Source: Cupriavidus sp. YR651
Lineage (GTDB): Bacteria; Pseudomonadota; Gammaproteobacteria; Burkholderiales; Burkholderiaceae
NCBI RefSeq assembly: GCF_900101625.1
Contig: NZ_FMYZ01000001.1
Location: 652,304 to 716,303 of the forward strand
Direction of reading: 5' to 3'
DNA: 64,000 nt
The notes under the pieces: generated by a model
The model's database searches: none
The model's input: only the letters and a program-made list of their open reading frames with translations
What the model was told of the DNA's origin: nothing
In this document: positions 35,261-47,282 of the stretch, in pieces
How positions within the stretch are numbered: position 1 is the first letter of the stretch
Layout of the letters: the number at the start of each line of letters is the position of its first letter
Program-made: the position numbers and the translations under genes

Positions 35261-36160
35261 TTATTTGAACGATCCCACGCGTCCGAAGTTACCCAGATTC
35301 ATCCAGATCAGGAACGCCCTGCCGACCACATTTGTGTCTGGCACGAAGCCCCAGTACCGGGAATCGAGGCTGTTGTCACGGTTGTCACCCATGACGAAAT
35401 AGTGACCTTCCGGCACTTTACACGTCAGCCCCTGCTGATTGTAAGTGCAGTTCTCGCGGAACGGAAAATCCGGATCCGCGCCAGCCACGAAAGCCGGCCG
35501 GTCGGCGTCATTCAGGATGCCATGCTCCGGACCGCTGGGCAGCTTCTCGGTGAAATGCTTCGAGTACGCCAGGCGCTCTTCATCCAGGTAATCCGGCAGC
35601 GCGCTGTATTCCGCCGGCTTGCCGTTCACCGTCAGCTTCTTGTTCTCGTAGCTCACCACATCGCCCGGCACGCCAATGACGCGCTTGATGTAGTCCAGCG
35701 ATTCGTCTTTCGGATAACGGAAGACCATGACATCGCCGCGCTGCGGCTCGCCCATGTTGATGATCTTCTTGTTCACCACCGGCAAGCGGATGCCGTAGTC
35801 ATACTTGTTCACCAGGATGAAGTCGCCGATCAGAAGCGTCGGGATCATCGAGCCGGACGGGATCTTGAACGGCTCCACCACGAACGACCGGAGCACGAAC
35901 ACCGCCAGGATCACCGGGAAGAAGCTGGCCGAATACTCAAGCCACCATGGCTGGCGCAGTTTCTCTTCCGCCAGCCGGGCACGCGAGTTGTCCAGCTCGG
36001 CGGCACCGTGCATCGACTGCATGTCGGCGCGGCGCGCGTCGAACTCGGCAAGCGCCAATTGCGCCACGCTGCGGCGCTGGCGCTCGAAGACCAGCTTGTC
36101 CGCGACCCAGGCAATGCCCGTAATGACCACCAGCACAAAAAGGATCAGTGCAAAATTCAT
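35261..36160 (-). CDS. lepB: Signal peptidase I
   Basis: A 299-residue inner-membrane serine/lysine protease that removes signal peptides. Two N-terminal transmembrane segments (about 2-20 and 82-98), catalytic Ser in PSGSMIPTLLIGD, catalytic Lys in RGDVMVFRYPKD, and box E GDNRDNSLDSRYWG. Lies between lepA and the DUF4845 gene, the usual lepA-lepB pair. Confidence 0.97.
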   Translation of the reverse strand: MNFALILFVLVVITGIAWVADKLVFERQRRSVAQLALAEFDARRADMQSMHGAAELDNSRARLAEEKLRQPWWLEYSASFFPVILAVFVLRSFVVEPFKIPSGSMIPTLLIGDFILVNKYDYGIRLPVVNKKIINMGEPQRGDVMVFRYPKDESLDYIKRVIGVPGDVVSYENKKLTVNGKPAEYSALPDYLDEERLAYSKHFTEKLPSGPEHGILNDADRPAFVAGADPDFPFRENCTYNQQGLTCKVPEGHYFVMGDNRDNSLDSRYWGFVPDTNVVGRAFLIWMNLGNFGRVGSFK

Positions 36161-36206
36161 GACGGCTTGGAGTGTTGTCGATGTTTTGTTGTTGCCGGAC
36201 CCGCGC

Positions 36207-38000
<1,794 letters not shown>

Positions 38001-38191
38001 CTAGTGCTCAAGGAAGCCCGGCGCGCCGGTGAGTCAGGGGGCGCGGGAGCTAAAAATGGTGGGGCGCGAAGCTCGTGCCAATCCGCGATTTTACCGGATT
38101 TTCAATGACTTCCGGCGCGGGAAATGGTGTCGGTCGTTGCGTGAGGGCGGCGACCAGATGACGCGGGAGATGCCGCCTGGATCACCCGCCC

Positions 38192-38228
38192 CGAAAGACA
38201 AATCGCGCCGGATGGGCTCCGGCGCGAT
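38192..38228 (-). terminator. Terminator after mucD
   Basis: TCGCGCCGGA and TCCGGCGCGA pair perfectly over 10 bp with a 5-nt loop and a T-rich tail (TTTGTCTTTC) on the minus strand. It divides the rpoE operon from lepA. Confidence 0.85.
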
Positions 38229-38258
38229 GATTTTCCCGAAAGGCTCCTGCGCCTTGCC

Positions 38259-39740
38259 TTAGCGAGCCTGACTCGGGCGCAGCGTCAGCACCTGGGTGGC
38301 GTCGCCACGACGGACAAAAACCGCAGCCATCTTGTTCTTGTCCAGCCCCTTGACCAGTTCGTTGAACTGCCGGGCACCCGTCACATCAGTATCGCCCAGG
38401 CGCAGGATGATGTCGCCAGGGCGAATGCCGGCGCGCGCCGCCGAGCCATCCGCCGACTCCACCTCCACACCCGACTTGACCTTCAGCTCCTTCAGGCGTG
38501 TTTCGGAAAGATCGTTGACGATCAGGCCTAGCGAGTTTGGCTTGGCCGCCGGTGCTGCCTCATCCGCGCTGCCGCCACGCTTGTCGCCGCGACGCGCCAC
38601 GGCCTTGGCGTCCGGCTCCAGCTCGGCGACAGTAATCGACACGTCGCGCGCCTGGCCCTTGCGCCACAACTGCAGCGGCACTCGCGTACCAGGCTTGGTG
38701 TCGCCCACCATGCGCGGCAGATCCGACGCCTTCTCGATATCGCGGCCGTTGAACTTCAGGATGATGTCGCCCGCCTCGATCCCAGCCTTTTCCGCCGGCC
38801 CGCCTGGCTCCACGCTGCCCACCAGGGCGCCGCGTGCACGGCCCAAGCCGAGCGAATCGGCCACTTCCTTGGTGACATCGCCAATCGCCACGGCGATGCG
38901 ACCGCGTGTAACCTTGCCAGCGGTCTTCAGCTGCTCGGACACGCGCATGGCCTCGTCGATCGGAATTGCGAACGAGATGCCCATGTAGCCGCCGCTACGG
39001 CTGTAAATCTGCGAGTTGATGCCGATGACTTCGCCGCGCAAATTGATGAGCGGGCCGCCCGAGTTGCCGGGGTTGACCGCCACGTCAGTCTGGATGAACG
39101 GCAGGTAGTCGCCGGTATCGCGACCCTTTGCCGAGACAATCCCCGCGGTCACGCTGTTGTCGAGCCCGAACGGCGAGCCGATAGCCAGCACCCATTCCCC
39201 CGGACGGATCTTGTCCGAATCGCCCAGCGGCAGGCGCGGCAGATTGGTAGCCTCGATTTTGATCAGCGCCACATCGGTGCGCTTGTCCGAGCCAATCAGC
39301 TTCGCCTTGAATTCACGCTTGTCCGGCAGGGTCACATAGATGGTTTCCGCGTCGGCCACCACGTGAGCGTTGGTCATCACATAGCCGTCCTGGCTGATGA
39401 TGAAGCCGGAGCCCACGCCACGACTCTGCTCCTCACCTTGTGGCGGCTGGCCACGGCGGGGCGGTGTCGGCGCACCGGGCATAGGAACCCCGAAGAAACG
39501 GCGGAAGAACTCAGCCATCTCATCGTCGTCCGGCGTGCCGTTGCCGCGTGCGCGCACCCGCTCGGTCGTGCGGATGTTGACCACGGCCGGGCTCGCCTTC
39601 TCGACCAGGTCGGTGAAGTCTGGAAGGTTGTAGTTCGAGGCTGCCGCCTGGGCATGGCCCAGTTCGGACATAGCCGGACCCAGTACGAGCATGGCGGTCA
39701 TGACCACGGCTCGCACCAGGGCTGGGGATCTGGAAATCAT
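38259..39740 (-). CDS. mucD: DegP/DegQ-family periplasmic serine endoprotease (MucD)
   Basis: A 493-residue HtrA protease/chaperone. Signal peptide at about 1-31. Catalytic triad: His in MTNAHVVADA, Asp in KRTDVALIKIE, Ser in NPGNSGGPLI. Two PDZ domains follow (about 290-380 and 400-490). A Pro/Arg/Gly-rich loop (GAPTPPRRGQPPQGEEQSRG) sits before the protease core, the LA-loop region. The ATG at 39740 follows GGGAG by 6 nt; the open frame extends 80 codons upstream without sense. Last gene of rpoE-rseA-rseB-mucD, and likely a sigma-E target. Confidence 0.95.
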   Translation of the reverse strand: MISRSPALVRAVVMTAMLVLGPAMSELGHAQAAASNYNLPDFTDLVEKASPAVVNIRTTERVRARGNGTPDDDEMAEFFRRFFGVPMPGAPTPPRRGQPPQGEEQSRGVGSGFIISQDGYVMTNAHVVADAETIYVTLPDKREFKAKLIGSDKRTDVALIKIEATNLPRLPLGDSDKIRPGEWVLAIGSPFGLDNSVTAGIVSAKGRDTGDYLPFIQTDVAVNPGNSGGPLINLRGEVIGINSQIYSRSGGYMGISFAIPIDEAMRVSEQLKTAGKVTRGRIAVAIGDVTKEVADSLGLGRARGALVGSVEPGGPAEKAGIEAGDIILKFNGRDIEKASDLPRMVGDTKPGTRVPLQLWRKGQARDVSITVAELEPDAKAVARRGDKRGGSADEAAPAAKPNSLGLIVNDLSETRLKELKVKSGVEVESADGSAARAGIRPGDIILRLGDTDVTGARQFNELVKGLDKNKMAAVFVRRGDATQVLTLRPSQAR

Positions 39741-39864
39741 CGACAACTCCCGGGAGATCAGCGAGAAACGTAAGCTTCGCGGCGCATCAGGGCGCCTGGG
39801 AAGCGGAACTGCCAGGTGGCTTCGGCACGGCGCGCTCTGCCCCGTGCCGCCACACGCGGTTTCC

Positions 39865-40956
39865 TCAGTGTACCGCCTTGGGAGGGCGATACTCCACGCC
39901 CGCGGCGAACTGCCTGACCGTGGCGGCCGGCACTTCGCCGACCACCGTGATCCAGTAGTCGGCCACGCGTCGCACCACAACTTGCGTGGCGCCGAGCGAA
40001 GCTACGCCTTCACGGCGGGCGCGTTGTTCGGATACGGGCTCGATGAAGATCGACAACCCGGTCAGGCCATCGCTATAGACGACCTGGAGCACTTCGAAGA
40101 CCTGGCCACCCTTGTTGTTACCTTGTGCCGGCGCACGCAGCTCCCCAAGTGGTCGGCGAACTTCGCGGATCTTCTGGAAGCCCTTGAGAGATGAATTAAT
40201 GGTCCATCCCTCGTCGGCGATATTGGCCGGCTGGTAGGTAACCTCGTAGTGATTCCACGAGCTGGCACCCTTGATCGCGCTAAGGATGCGCTGCTTGTCG
40301 GATGGCACGCCGATATCGACCTGCGAGAACGCAACCTGCTCCAGCACCTTGCCACCCTCGCCGATCGTCTGCGCGCGCATCAGTAGCCCGGAATTCTTGT
40401 CGGCCCACAGGCGCACCGCATAGCGGGCATTGTCATGCGGCTCCAGGCCAAAGACTTCGCATTCCACGCCAGCCACGCGCTCGGCGGGCAGCTTGCGCAT
40501 GTCGTAGAGATCGAGCACATCGCTCTTGTTGGTGGCCAGCAGCGCCGGGAAACGATCCTTGGCCTCCTGCTTTTCCACCACCACCAGCTTGGCTTCGGGG
40601 ATCAAGCTGTGTACGACGTCGTTCTGGCGCAGAACTTCGCGCGGCTTGCCGTCCAGCGTTTCCAGGCGCTCGTACTCGTTCTGTACGAGATCGCTGTAAT
40701 GCTGGATACGCGACGCATGCATGACACTGCCGCGCTGGTAAATCAGCGTGCCGACATAGTTCTCGCGCTGGGCCGCACGGTGGATCTTGTTGAGCCACGC
40801 CGTGGCGTCCCGTCGGTTCAGCGTATTGTCAGACGGCTGCGCAGTGGCGGCGGCAGCGGTCAGACATAAGGCCAGAAAAAAGGACCTGCGCAGGCCCTTC
40901 TTTCTGTGTACGCCCGCTACGTTGGCGGACGACCGTCCTTTATGCATGTCCGGCAT
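39865..40956 (-). CDS. rseB: Sigma-E regulatory protein RseB (MucB)
   Basis: A 363-residue periplasmic protein that binds RseA and protects it from DegS until lipoprotein or LPS signals appear. Signal peptide near residues 20-40 (RRSFFLALCLTAAAATA). Lipoprotein carrier-like N-domain (ENYVGTLIYQRGSVMHASRI) and C-terminal RseA-binding domain (GLTGLSIFIEP). The ATG overlaps the rseA stop by one base (TAATG), which points to translational coupling. Confidence 0.94.
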   Translation of the reverse strand: MPDMHKGRSSANVAGVHRKKGLRRSFFLALCLTAAAATAQPSDNTLNRRDATAWLNKIHRAAQRENYVGTLIYQRGSVMHASRIQHYSDLVQNEYERLETLDGKPREVLRQNDVVHSLIPEAKLVVVEKQEAKDRFPALLATNKSDVLDLYDMRKLPAERVAGVECEVFGLEPHDNARYAVRLWADKNSGLLMRAQTIGEGGKVLEQVAFSQVDIGVPSDKQRILSAIKGASSWNHYEVTYQPANIADEGWTINSSLKGFQKIREVRRPLGELRAPAQGNNKGGQVFEVLQVVYSDGLTGLSIFIEPVSEQRARREGVASLGATQVVVRRVADYWITVVGEVPAATVRQFAAGVEYRPPKAVH

Positions 40957-41585
40957 TATTCCTGCGAATTGTCCTGAGTGAAGTTTGCACCGTTGGCCAC
41001 CGTGCGCATGGTCGGCACAAAGGCGTCCGTTGCAACCGACGTGCGGTGCGCGCGCAGGTATTCGTCGAGACGGGGATCGCGAATCATCTGGGCGCTGTCC
41101 GCGGCGACAGCCATGATGGCACCGGATTTGACCGGCGCTGCGGGTTGTTCCACGCGAGCCACCACGGCGTCAGGGGCGCCGATATCGTTCGGGCCGCGCA
41201 TTTGCGGCACCACGACCCAGCTCACCGCAGCGACGGCAGCAGCGATCGCCGTGCCCGGCATCACGCGTCGTACCCATGATGGGCGGACCAGCATGCGCTG
41301 ACGGCCAGCCGCGGCAACGGCGGGTACCAGCACATGAGGCTCAACCTCGAGGCGGGCGGAAAAGCGGGAAAGGAAAGCGTCGGTCGAACCAGCGTGCGTC
41401 AGTTCTTCCGAACGCAGCGTGTCACCGATCAGTTGATACATGGTCCAGTCGGACATGCCCGCATCGCTCTTCGCGAGACCCAGCACTGCGTCCACTTCAT
41501 TCGGCGCCAGCTCGCCGTCCATCAATACGGAGATTTGCTCCGATGCTTCCACTACATGAACCGACTGCTTATGAGCCTGACCCAT
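40956..41585 (-). CDS. rseA: Anti-sigma-E factor RseA (MucA)
   Basis: A 209-residue single-pass inner-membrane protein. N-terminal cytosolic anti-sigma domain (EQISVLMDGELAPNEVDAVL, DWTMYQLIGDTLR), one membrane helix around AIAAAVAAVSWVVVPQM, then a periplasmic tail. Regulated proteolysis of RseA frees sigma-E. The ATG at 41585 is preferred; the frame continues 15 codons upstream. Between rpoE and rseB. Confidence 0.93.
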   Translation of the reverse strand: MGQAHKQSVHVVEASEQISVLMDGELAPNEVDAVLGLAKSDAGMSDWTMYQLIGDTLRSEELTHAGSTDAFLSRFSARLEVEPHVLVPAVAAAGRQRMLVRPSWVRRVMPGTAIAAAVAAVSWVVVPQMRGPNDIGAPDAVVARVEQPAAPVKSGAIMAVAADSAQMIRDPRLDEYLRAHRTSVATDAFVPTMRTVANGANFTQDNSQE

Positions 41586-41690
41586 TTCCAACCCCAAGAA
41601 ATTCCATTGAACACCGATAAATCCCGTCACTACCGCTGTCGTTTATCGATGCAGGAATAGGCTGCAACGCTGGCCGCACGACATTCTGAA

Positions 41691-42290
41691 CTACCACCGC
41701 TTACCCTCTGCCGTTCCCAGCAGAGGTCGCAATTTTTCCGCGATCGCCTCACGCGCCCTGAAGATTCTCGAGCGCACTGTTCCGATCGGACACCCCATCG
41801 CCTCCGCGATCTCCTCATAGCTGAGGCCTTCAATCTCGCGCAGCGTGATGGCAGTGCGTAATTCCTCCGGAAGCGCTTCCATCGCACGGTTGACCGTCTC
41901 GGCCACCTGGCGCGTGTGGAGCATGGACTCCGGCGTATTGATATCCCTTAGTTGCTCGCCGTCTGCAAAAGTTTCAGCCTCTTCGGCATCGATATCGCTG
42001 GACGCTTCCGGCCGGCGGCCCTGGGTCGCCAGGTAGTTCTTTGCGGTGTTGACGGCGATCCGGTACAGCCATGTATAGAACGCGGATTCCCCCCGGAACT
42101 GGGGCAGGGCCCGGTATGCCTTGATAAAGGCATCCTGCGCCACATCCTCCACTTCGGCGGAGTCCCGGACAAGGCGCGAAATGAGCCGGATGATCTTGCG
42201 GTGGTACTTGGCCACCAGCAATTCAAAGGCTCGCTTGTCGCCCTGCTGGACGCGTTCAACTAGAAGCTGATCGGCTTCGCGCTCGCTCAC
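41691..42290 (-). CDS. rpoE: RNA polymerase sigma factor RpoE (sigma-E, AlgU)
   Basis: A 199-residue ECF sigma factor for envelope stress. Region 2: DAFIKAYRALPQFRGESAFY with the core-binding helix; region 4: GLSYEEIAEAMGCPIGTVRSRIFRAREA. It starts with GTG, preceded by AGGTGA at 7 nt. A sigma-E-like promoter about 100 bp upstream suggests autoregulation. First gene of rpoE-rseA-rseB-mucD. Confidence 0.97.
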   Translation of the reverse strand: MSEREADQLLVERVQQGDKRAFELLVAKYHRKIIRLISRLVRDSAEVEDVAQDAFIKAYRALPQFRGESAFYTWLYRIAVNTAKNYLATQGRRPEASSDIDAEEAETFADGEQLRDINTPESMLHTRQVAETVNRAMEALPEELRTAITLREIEGLSYEEIAEAMGCPIGTVRSRIFRAREAIAEKLRPLLGTAEGKRW

Positions 42291-42608
42291 GAATGGTTCA
42301 CCTGCAGTGTATCTCTTGGTTTCGTCGTCACGACAAACGTTGTATTTTACCTACGATTCCGGCGCAACCGAGTATCGCGAAGCGCATTCTGTGACCGCAG
42401 GTGCTCCCATTGGTTCCAGGGTTATTGATATTGGTTGCACCTGCGTGCAACCCCATCCAGCCCCCGGGTCCGCAGGACGGATGCTGCATACGAGACCGGC
42501 GCATGAAAATCGGGGAGGCAAAACAGAACCAGGGCCCATCGCATCGGACGGGCCCCGGGGTGGCGTGAGCCGAAAAGGCTGCGCCCATGCGCGACAGCTT
42601 GCGCGAAA
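42291..42608. other. Interval between fabF and rpoE
   Basis: About 318 bp without a gene. Holds the sigma-E-like promoter (42390-42417), a perfect 8-bp hairpin GGTTGCAC-CTGC-GTGCAACC (42433-42452) and a GGGCCC...GGGCCC stem (about 42528-42560) that may end the fab transcript. Confidence 0.55.
42390..42417 (-). promoter_or_regulatory. Candidate sigma-E promoter of rpoE
   Basis: On the minus strand GGAACCA, a 16-bp spacer and TCACA match the sigma-E consensus (GGAACTT, 16-17 bp, TCAAA) at 5 of 7 and 4 of 5 positions. It would give a 5' leader of about 95 nt. Confidence 0.5.
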
Positions 42609-43841
42609 TCAGATGCGACGGAAGACAAGCGTGCCGTTCGTGCCGCCAAAACCGAAGTTGTTTTTCACAGCGACATCAATCTTCATTTCACGCGCCGTAT
42701 TGGCCACGTAATCCAGGTCGCATTCGGGGTCCTGGTTGAAGATGTTGATAGTCGGTGGCGACACTTGGTTGTGGATCGCCAGCACCGTGAACACTGACTC
42801 CAGGCCGCCAGCGCCGCCCAAGAGGTGACCCGTCATCGACTTCGTCGAATTGACCACCATCTTGTAGGCGCTATCGCCAAACGCGAGCTTGATGGCATCG
42901 GATTCGTTCTTGTCGCCCAGGGGCGTAGACGTACCGTGCGCGTTCAGGTAGCTAACTTCGTCAGGATTGACGGCTGCGTCCTTCAGCGCGGCGACCATGC
43001 AGCGGCGTGGACCGTCCGTGCTCGGGGCGGTCATGTGGAACGCGTCCCCGCTCATGCCGAAGCCAATCAGTTCGGCGTAGATGCGTGCACCGCGGGCCTT
43101 CGCCGACTCATACTCTTCCAGCATCATCACGCCAGCACCTTCGCCCAGCACGAAGCCATCGCGATCCTTGTCCCACGGACGCGACGCCGCAGCGGGGTCG
43201 TCGTTGCGGGTGGACAGCGCACGGGCGGCGGCAAACCCGCCAATACCCAGCGGCGACACCGTGGACTCCGCCCCGCCGGCCAGCATGGCGTCGGCATCGC
43301 CGGCCTGAATCAGGCGAGCAGCCAGGCCAATACTGTGCAGGCCGGTCGTGCAGGCCGTCACGGCGGCCAGATTCGGGCCCTTCAAGCCGTGAATAATCGA
43401 CAGGTGCCCGGAAATCATATTGATGATCGATCCCGGCACGAAGAACGGCGAGATCCGGCGCGGGCCGCGGTTGGCCAGTTCCATCTGCGTATCTTCGATC
43501 ATCGGCAGGCCGCCGATGCCGGAGCCGACCAGCACGCCGATGCGATCGGCGTTGGTTTCGTTGATTTCCAGCCCGCTATCCTTCAGGGCCTGCGAACCTG
43601 CGGCGATGCCGAAATGGATAAACGTATCCATATGGCGGGCTTCCTTCGCCGGAATGTAATCCTCGGCGTTAAAGCCCTTCACTTCGCCGGCAAAATGCAC
43701 GGCCAGCGCGGAGTGATCGAATTTGGTGATGGTGGCAATACCGGACTTCCCGGCGACCAGGTTGGCCCAGCCTTCGGTAACCGTGTTTCCGACCGGGGAC
43801 ACGAGGCCAAGCCCGGTGACGACGACGCGACGACGGCTCAC
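42609..43841 (-). CDS. fabF: Beta-ketoacyl-ACP synthase II
   Basis: A 410-residue condensing enzyme of fatty acid elongation. The catalytic Cys lies in [14 protein letters not shown]; the two His lie in [12 protein letters not shown] and [13 protein letters not shown]; the C-terminal [14 protein letters not shown] is typical. GTG start with AGGGAAA upstream. Follows acpP after 197 bp; last of the plsX-fab cluster. Confidence 0.98.
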   Translation of the reverse strand: MSRRRVVVTGLGLVSPVGNTVTEGWANLVAGKSGIATITKFDHSALAVHFAGEVKGFNAEDYIPAKEARHMDTFIHFGIAAGSQALKDSGLEINETNADRIGVLVGSGIGGLPMIEDTQMELANRGPRRISPFFVPGSIINMISGHLSIIHGLKGPNLAAVTACTTGLHSIGLAARLIQAGDADAMLAGGAESTVSPLGIGGFAAARALSTRNDDPAAASRPWDKDRDGFVLGEGAGVMMLEEYESAKARGARIYAELIGFGMSGDAFHMTAPSTDGPRRCMVAALKDAAVNPDEVSYLNAHGTSTPLGDKNESDAIKLAFGDSAYKMVVNSTKSMTGHLLGGAGGLESVFTVLAIHNQVSPPTINIFNQDPECDLDYVANTAREMKIDVAVKNNFGFGGTNGTLVFRRI

Positions 43842-44038
43842 TATTTTTCCCTACGAGTGCGTGAAGCGGAATTGGATTGATTCAGGATCTCGCCGATCGT
43901 GCCGTAAGGCAACGGTATGGGTTGAGATCATTCCGATTCTGCTTCTTCGAACAGACGAAAGCCACAGAAAACAGCATGACAGGACCGTGACGGCCCCGCC
44001 CATGCGCCTTCTGTGGCTCGGAATACGAAGACGACGGC

Positions 44039-44278
44039 TTAGGCCTTGACGTGCGCGGTGGCGTAGTCGATTGCCTGCTGCACGGTCGTGATCTTTTCGG
44101 CTTCCTCATCGGGAATTTCCATGCCGAATTCATCTTCCAACGCCATCACGAGTTCAACCGTGTCCAGCGAGTCTGCGCCGAGATCGTTCACGAACGACGA
44201 TTCGTTCTTGATGTCTGCCTCGGCCACGCCAAGCTGTTCAGCCACGATTTTCTTGACGCGTTGTTCGATATTGTCCAT
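44039..44278 (-). CDS. acpP: Acyl carrier protein
   Basis: A 79-residue acidic four-helix protein that carries growing acyl chains. The phosphopantetheine site is Ser37 in [18 protein letters not shown] lies 5 nt before the ATG, the strongest ribosome binding site of the cluster, fitting an abundant protein. A -10-like TAAAAT lies at 44315-44320 on the minus strand (with a weak GATGTT at 17 bp), so an own promoter is likely in the 169-bp gap from fabG. Confidence 0.98.
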
Positions 44279-44447
44279 GTAACCCTCCAGGGAAGTTCGA
44301 CAAAAAGTGGGCGCATTTTAGCAGGTTTGGACCACAAAACATCCGCCTGCAGTCCATTGCAAGAATCGCGCCCGTTTGGTTTCAAAAACAACTACTTCGC
44401 CCGGCTTCTTTCGGCTTCTCCCTCGAAACCGAAACCGGGAAAGGCAA

Positions 44448-45197
44448 TCAGTTCATGTACATGCCGCCGTTCACATGCAGCGTGGTGCCCGTGATATAGG
44501 CGGCCTGCGGACTCGCCAGGAACGCCACCGCATTCGCGATGTCTTCCGGCTGGCCCAGGCGACCCAGCGGAATCTGGGTCTTGAGTGCCGCATGCTGCTC
44601 TTCAGACAGCGCCTTGGTCATGTCGGTGTCGATGAAGCCCGGTGCCACACTGTTCACAGTGACGTTGCGGCTGCCGATCTCGCGCGCCAGCGCACGGGCC
44701 ATGCCTTCCACACCAGCCTTGGCGGCCGCATAGTTCATCTGGCCGGGGTTGCCGGTCGACCCGACCACCGAGGTGATGTTGATGATACGACCACCGCGCG
44801 CCTTCATCATCGGGCGCAGCACGGCGCGCGACAGTCGGAAGACGGCCGTCAGGTTCGTGTCGATGACCGACATCCAGTCATCATCCTTCATGCGCATGGC
44901 CAACTGGTCCTGCGTGATGCCGGCATTGTTCACCAGCACGCCCAATCCGCCGTGAGTCTTCACGATTTCGTCGACCACGGCCTCGCAGCGCGCGGCGTCG
45001 TTCACGTTCAGCACCACGCCGTTACCCTTCAGGCCTTCCGCCGACAGGTATTCGCCAATGGCGGCCGCACCCGATTCGCTGGTAGCGGTACCGATCACCG
45101 TGGCGCCCTGACGGGCCAGTTCCAGTGCGATGGCGCGGCCGATACCGCGCGAGGCGCCAGTCACCAGCGCAACCTGATTTTCCAGAGTCTTGCTCAT
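44448..45197 (-). CDS. fabG: 3-oxoacyl-ACP reductase
   Basis: A 249-residue SDR that reduces 3-ketoacyl-ACP with NADPH. TGASRGIGRAIALELA (cofactor site), NNAG, catalytic Ser in INITSVVGSTG, YAAAK, and the C-terminal VNGGMYMN. AAGGAA precedes the ATG. Between fabD and acpP. Confidence 0.98.
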   Translation of the reverse strand: MSKTLENQVALVTGASRGIGRAIALELARQGATVIGTATSESGAAAIGEYLSAEGLKGNGVVLNVNDAARCEAVVDEIVKTHGGLGVLVNNAGITQDQLAMRMKDDDWMSVIDTNLTAVFRLSRAVLRPMMKARGGRIINITSVVGSTGNPGQMNYAAAKAGVEGMARALAREIGSRNVTVNSVAPGFIDTDMTKALSEEQHAALKTQIPLGRLGQPEDIANAVAFLASPQAAYITGTTLHVNGGMYMN

Positions 45198-45215
45198 GTT
45201 GCGATATTCCTTCGC

Positions 45216-46145
45216 TTACTTCAGCAGCGCCAGCGTGTCTTGCAGCGATGCGGGATCAAAAATCGCGCCACCGACGAGATTGCCGTCGATGCGCTTGGTC
45301 ATGCCGGCCAGCACTTTGCCTGGGCCGCATTCGATGACGTGCGTCACACCTTCCGCAGCCATCTTCTGCACGCCTTCCACCCAGCGCACCGGCGCGGCGG
45401 CCTGGCGGACCAGCGCATCCTTGATCTGCGCAGGATCGTTGGCGATGGCGACGTCAACGTTGTTGACCAGCGGAATGGCCGGCGCCGAGAACACCAGGCC
45501 AGCCATGCGCTCCTTCAAACGATCCGATGCGGGCTTGAGCAGAGACGAGTGGAAAGGCGCCGAAACCGGCAGCGGCAGCGCGCGCTTGGCCCCCTTGGCC
45601 TTGGCGATCTCGCAAGCACGCTCCACTGCGGCCTTGTGGCCGGCAATCACGACCTGCGACGGCGCGTTGAAGTTGACCGCTTCCACCACGCCAGCGGCCG
45701 AGGCCTCGGCGCACGCGGCGCGCACATCGTCGTCGGACAGACCAAGGATGGCGGCCATGCCACCCTCACCTACCGGCACGGCTTCCTGCATGGCCTGAGC
45801 ACGGAAGCGCACCAGCGGTACCGCGTCGGCAAACGGGATGACGCCCGCGGCCACCAGCGCCGAGTATTCGCCCAGGCTGTGGCCCGCCACCAGTGCCGGG
45901 GCCGGGCCGCCGGCGTCAAGCCAGGCACGGTACACGGCCACCGCAGCCGTCAGCATCACGGGCTGGGTGTTGGTGGTGAGGTTGAGTTCTTCTGCCGGGC
46001 CTTCCGCGATCAGGCGGCCGATATCCTGGCCGAGCGCGGTGGAGGCTTCCTCCAGCGTGGCACGCACGACGGGATTGTCGGCAAACGCGTTAAGCATGCC
46101 GACCGATTGAGACCCCTGACCGGGGAATACGAATGCGAATTTCAT
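45216..46145 (-). CDS. fabD: Malonyl-CoA:ACP transacylase
   Basis: A 309-residue transferase that loads malonate onto ACP. N-terminal FVFPGQGSQSVGM, nucleophile Ser in VAGHSLGEYSALV, catalytic His in PVSAPFHSSLL. The stop is 18 bp before fabG. The usual fabH-fabD-fabG-acpP-fabF order. Confidence 0.98.
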   Translation of the reverse strand: MKFAFVFPGQGSQSVGMLNAFADNPVVRATLEEASTALGQDIGRLIAEGPAEELNLTTNTQPVMLTAAVAVYRAWLDAGGPAPALVAGHSLGEYSALVAAGVIPFADAVPLVRFRAQAMQEAVPVGEGGMAAILGLSDDDVRAACAEASAAGVVEAVNFNAPSQVVIAGHKAAVERACEIAKAKGAKRALPLPVSAPFHSSLLKPASDRLKERMAGLVFSAPAIPLVNNVDVAIANDPAQIKDALVRQAAAPVRWVEGVQKMAAEGVTHVIECGPGKVLAGMTKRIDGNLVGGAIFDPASLQDTLALLK

Positions 46146-46217
46146 CGGAAATCCAATCCTAGAGAACCATACTGTCGACTCGCGCCGCGCACCGAAGCGC
46201 GCCGCGCCGGCCGCATA

Positions 46218-47198
46218 TTACATGCGCAGCAGCACCGCGCCCCAGGTAAAGCCGCCGCCGACACCTTCCATCAGCACCGTCTGACCCGGCTTGATGCGGC
46301 CGTCGCGAACCGCCACGTCCAGCGCCAGCGGGATGGACGCAGCCGACGTATTGCCGTGCTCGTGCACCGTGGCCACCATGCGGTCGCCGGACAGACCGAG
46401 CTTCTTGGCCGTGCCCTGCATGATGCGGATGTTGGCCTGATGGGGAATCAGCCAATCGATCTCGTCCGACTGCACTTCCGCAGCCGCCATCGCTTCGCGG
46501 GCAACCTTGTCCAGCACAGTCACGGCGAGCTTGAACACCGCCTGGCCATCCATGTGCAGGAACGCATTGCCCGTGATGGCGCCACCGGACACATTGCCCG
46601 GTACGCAAAGGATGCCGACGTGGCTGCCATCCGAATGCATGGCCGACGACAGGATGCCCGGCTCGTCTGATGCCGACAGAACCACGGCTCCGGCGCCATC
46701 GCCAAACAGCACGCACGTCGTGCGGTCGTTGAAATCGAGAATGCGGGAGAAGACTTCCGTGCCGATCACCAGCACGTTCTTGTGCGAACCGCTGCGGATG
46801 AACTTGTCCGCCGTGGCGAGCGCGTAGACAAAGCCCGAACACACAGCCTGCAAGTCGAATGCCGCGCAGTTGTTGGTGATGCCTAGCTTGGTCTGCACCA
46901 GGCACGCCGTACTCGGGAACACGAAGTCCGGCGTGGAGGTGGCGACGATGATCAGGTCGATATCCTGGCGGTTGATGCCGGCCGCGGAAATTGCCTGCTC
47001 GGCAGCCTTGACGGCCAGGTCGCTGGCGGTGACATCGGGCTCCGCCCAGTGACGCGCCGAGATGCCGCTACGCGACACGATCCACTCGTCGCTGGTTTCG
47101 ATGCCCTTTTCCGCGAGCTGCGCAGCCAGTTCGTGATTGGTGACGCGCCGCGGAGGCAGGAAGCTCCCCGTACCGATGATTTTTGCGTACTTGGTCAT
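46218..47198 (-). CDS. fabH: Beta-ketoacyl-ACP synthase III
   Basis: A 326-residue initiator condensing enzyme (acetyl-CoA plus malonyl-ACP). Catalytic Cys in [14 protein letters not shown], His in [13 protein letters not shown], and the Asn in [15 protein letters not shown]. Normal length. Between plsX and fabD. Confidence 0.98.
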   Translation of the reverse strand: MTKYAKIIGTGSFLPPRRVTNHELAAQLAEKGIETSDEWIVSRSGISARHWAEPDVTASDLAVKAAEQAISAAGINRQDIDLIIVATSTPDFVFPSTACLVQTKLGITNNCAAFDLQAVCSGFVYALATADKFIRSGSHKNVLVIGTEVFSRILDFNDRTTCVLFGDGAGAVVLSASDEPGILSSAMHSDGSHVGILCVPGNVSGGAITGNAFLHMDGQAVFKLAVTVLDKVAREAMAAAEVQSDEIDWLIPHQANIRIMQGTAKKLGLSGDRMVATVHEHGNTSAASIPLALDVAVRDGRIKPGQTVLMEGVGGGFTWGAVLLRM

Positions 47199-47282
47199 GT
47201 AGTGTCGGATCTAGATGCTCACCAGGTCGCCCGGGCGCGGGCGCATCGGCAGGCCCCGCCACGCGGGCGTGGCATCTGGGCC

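Noticed and set aside
38001..38258. Short plus-strand ORF between mucD and lepA
   Set aside because: It runs through the terminator hairpin, has no domain and no ribosome binding site.
44376..46670. Plus-strand open frame of about 760 codons across fabG-fabD
   Set aside because: It spans two intact minus-strand genes and their intergenic gap; no ribosome binding site or domain.
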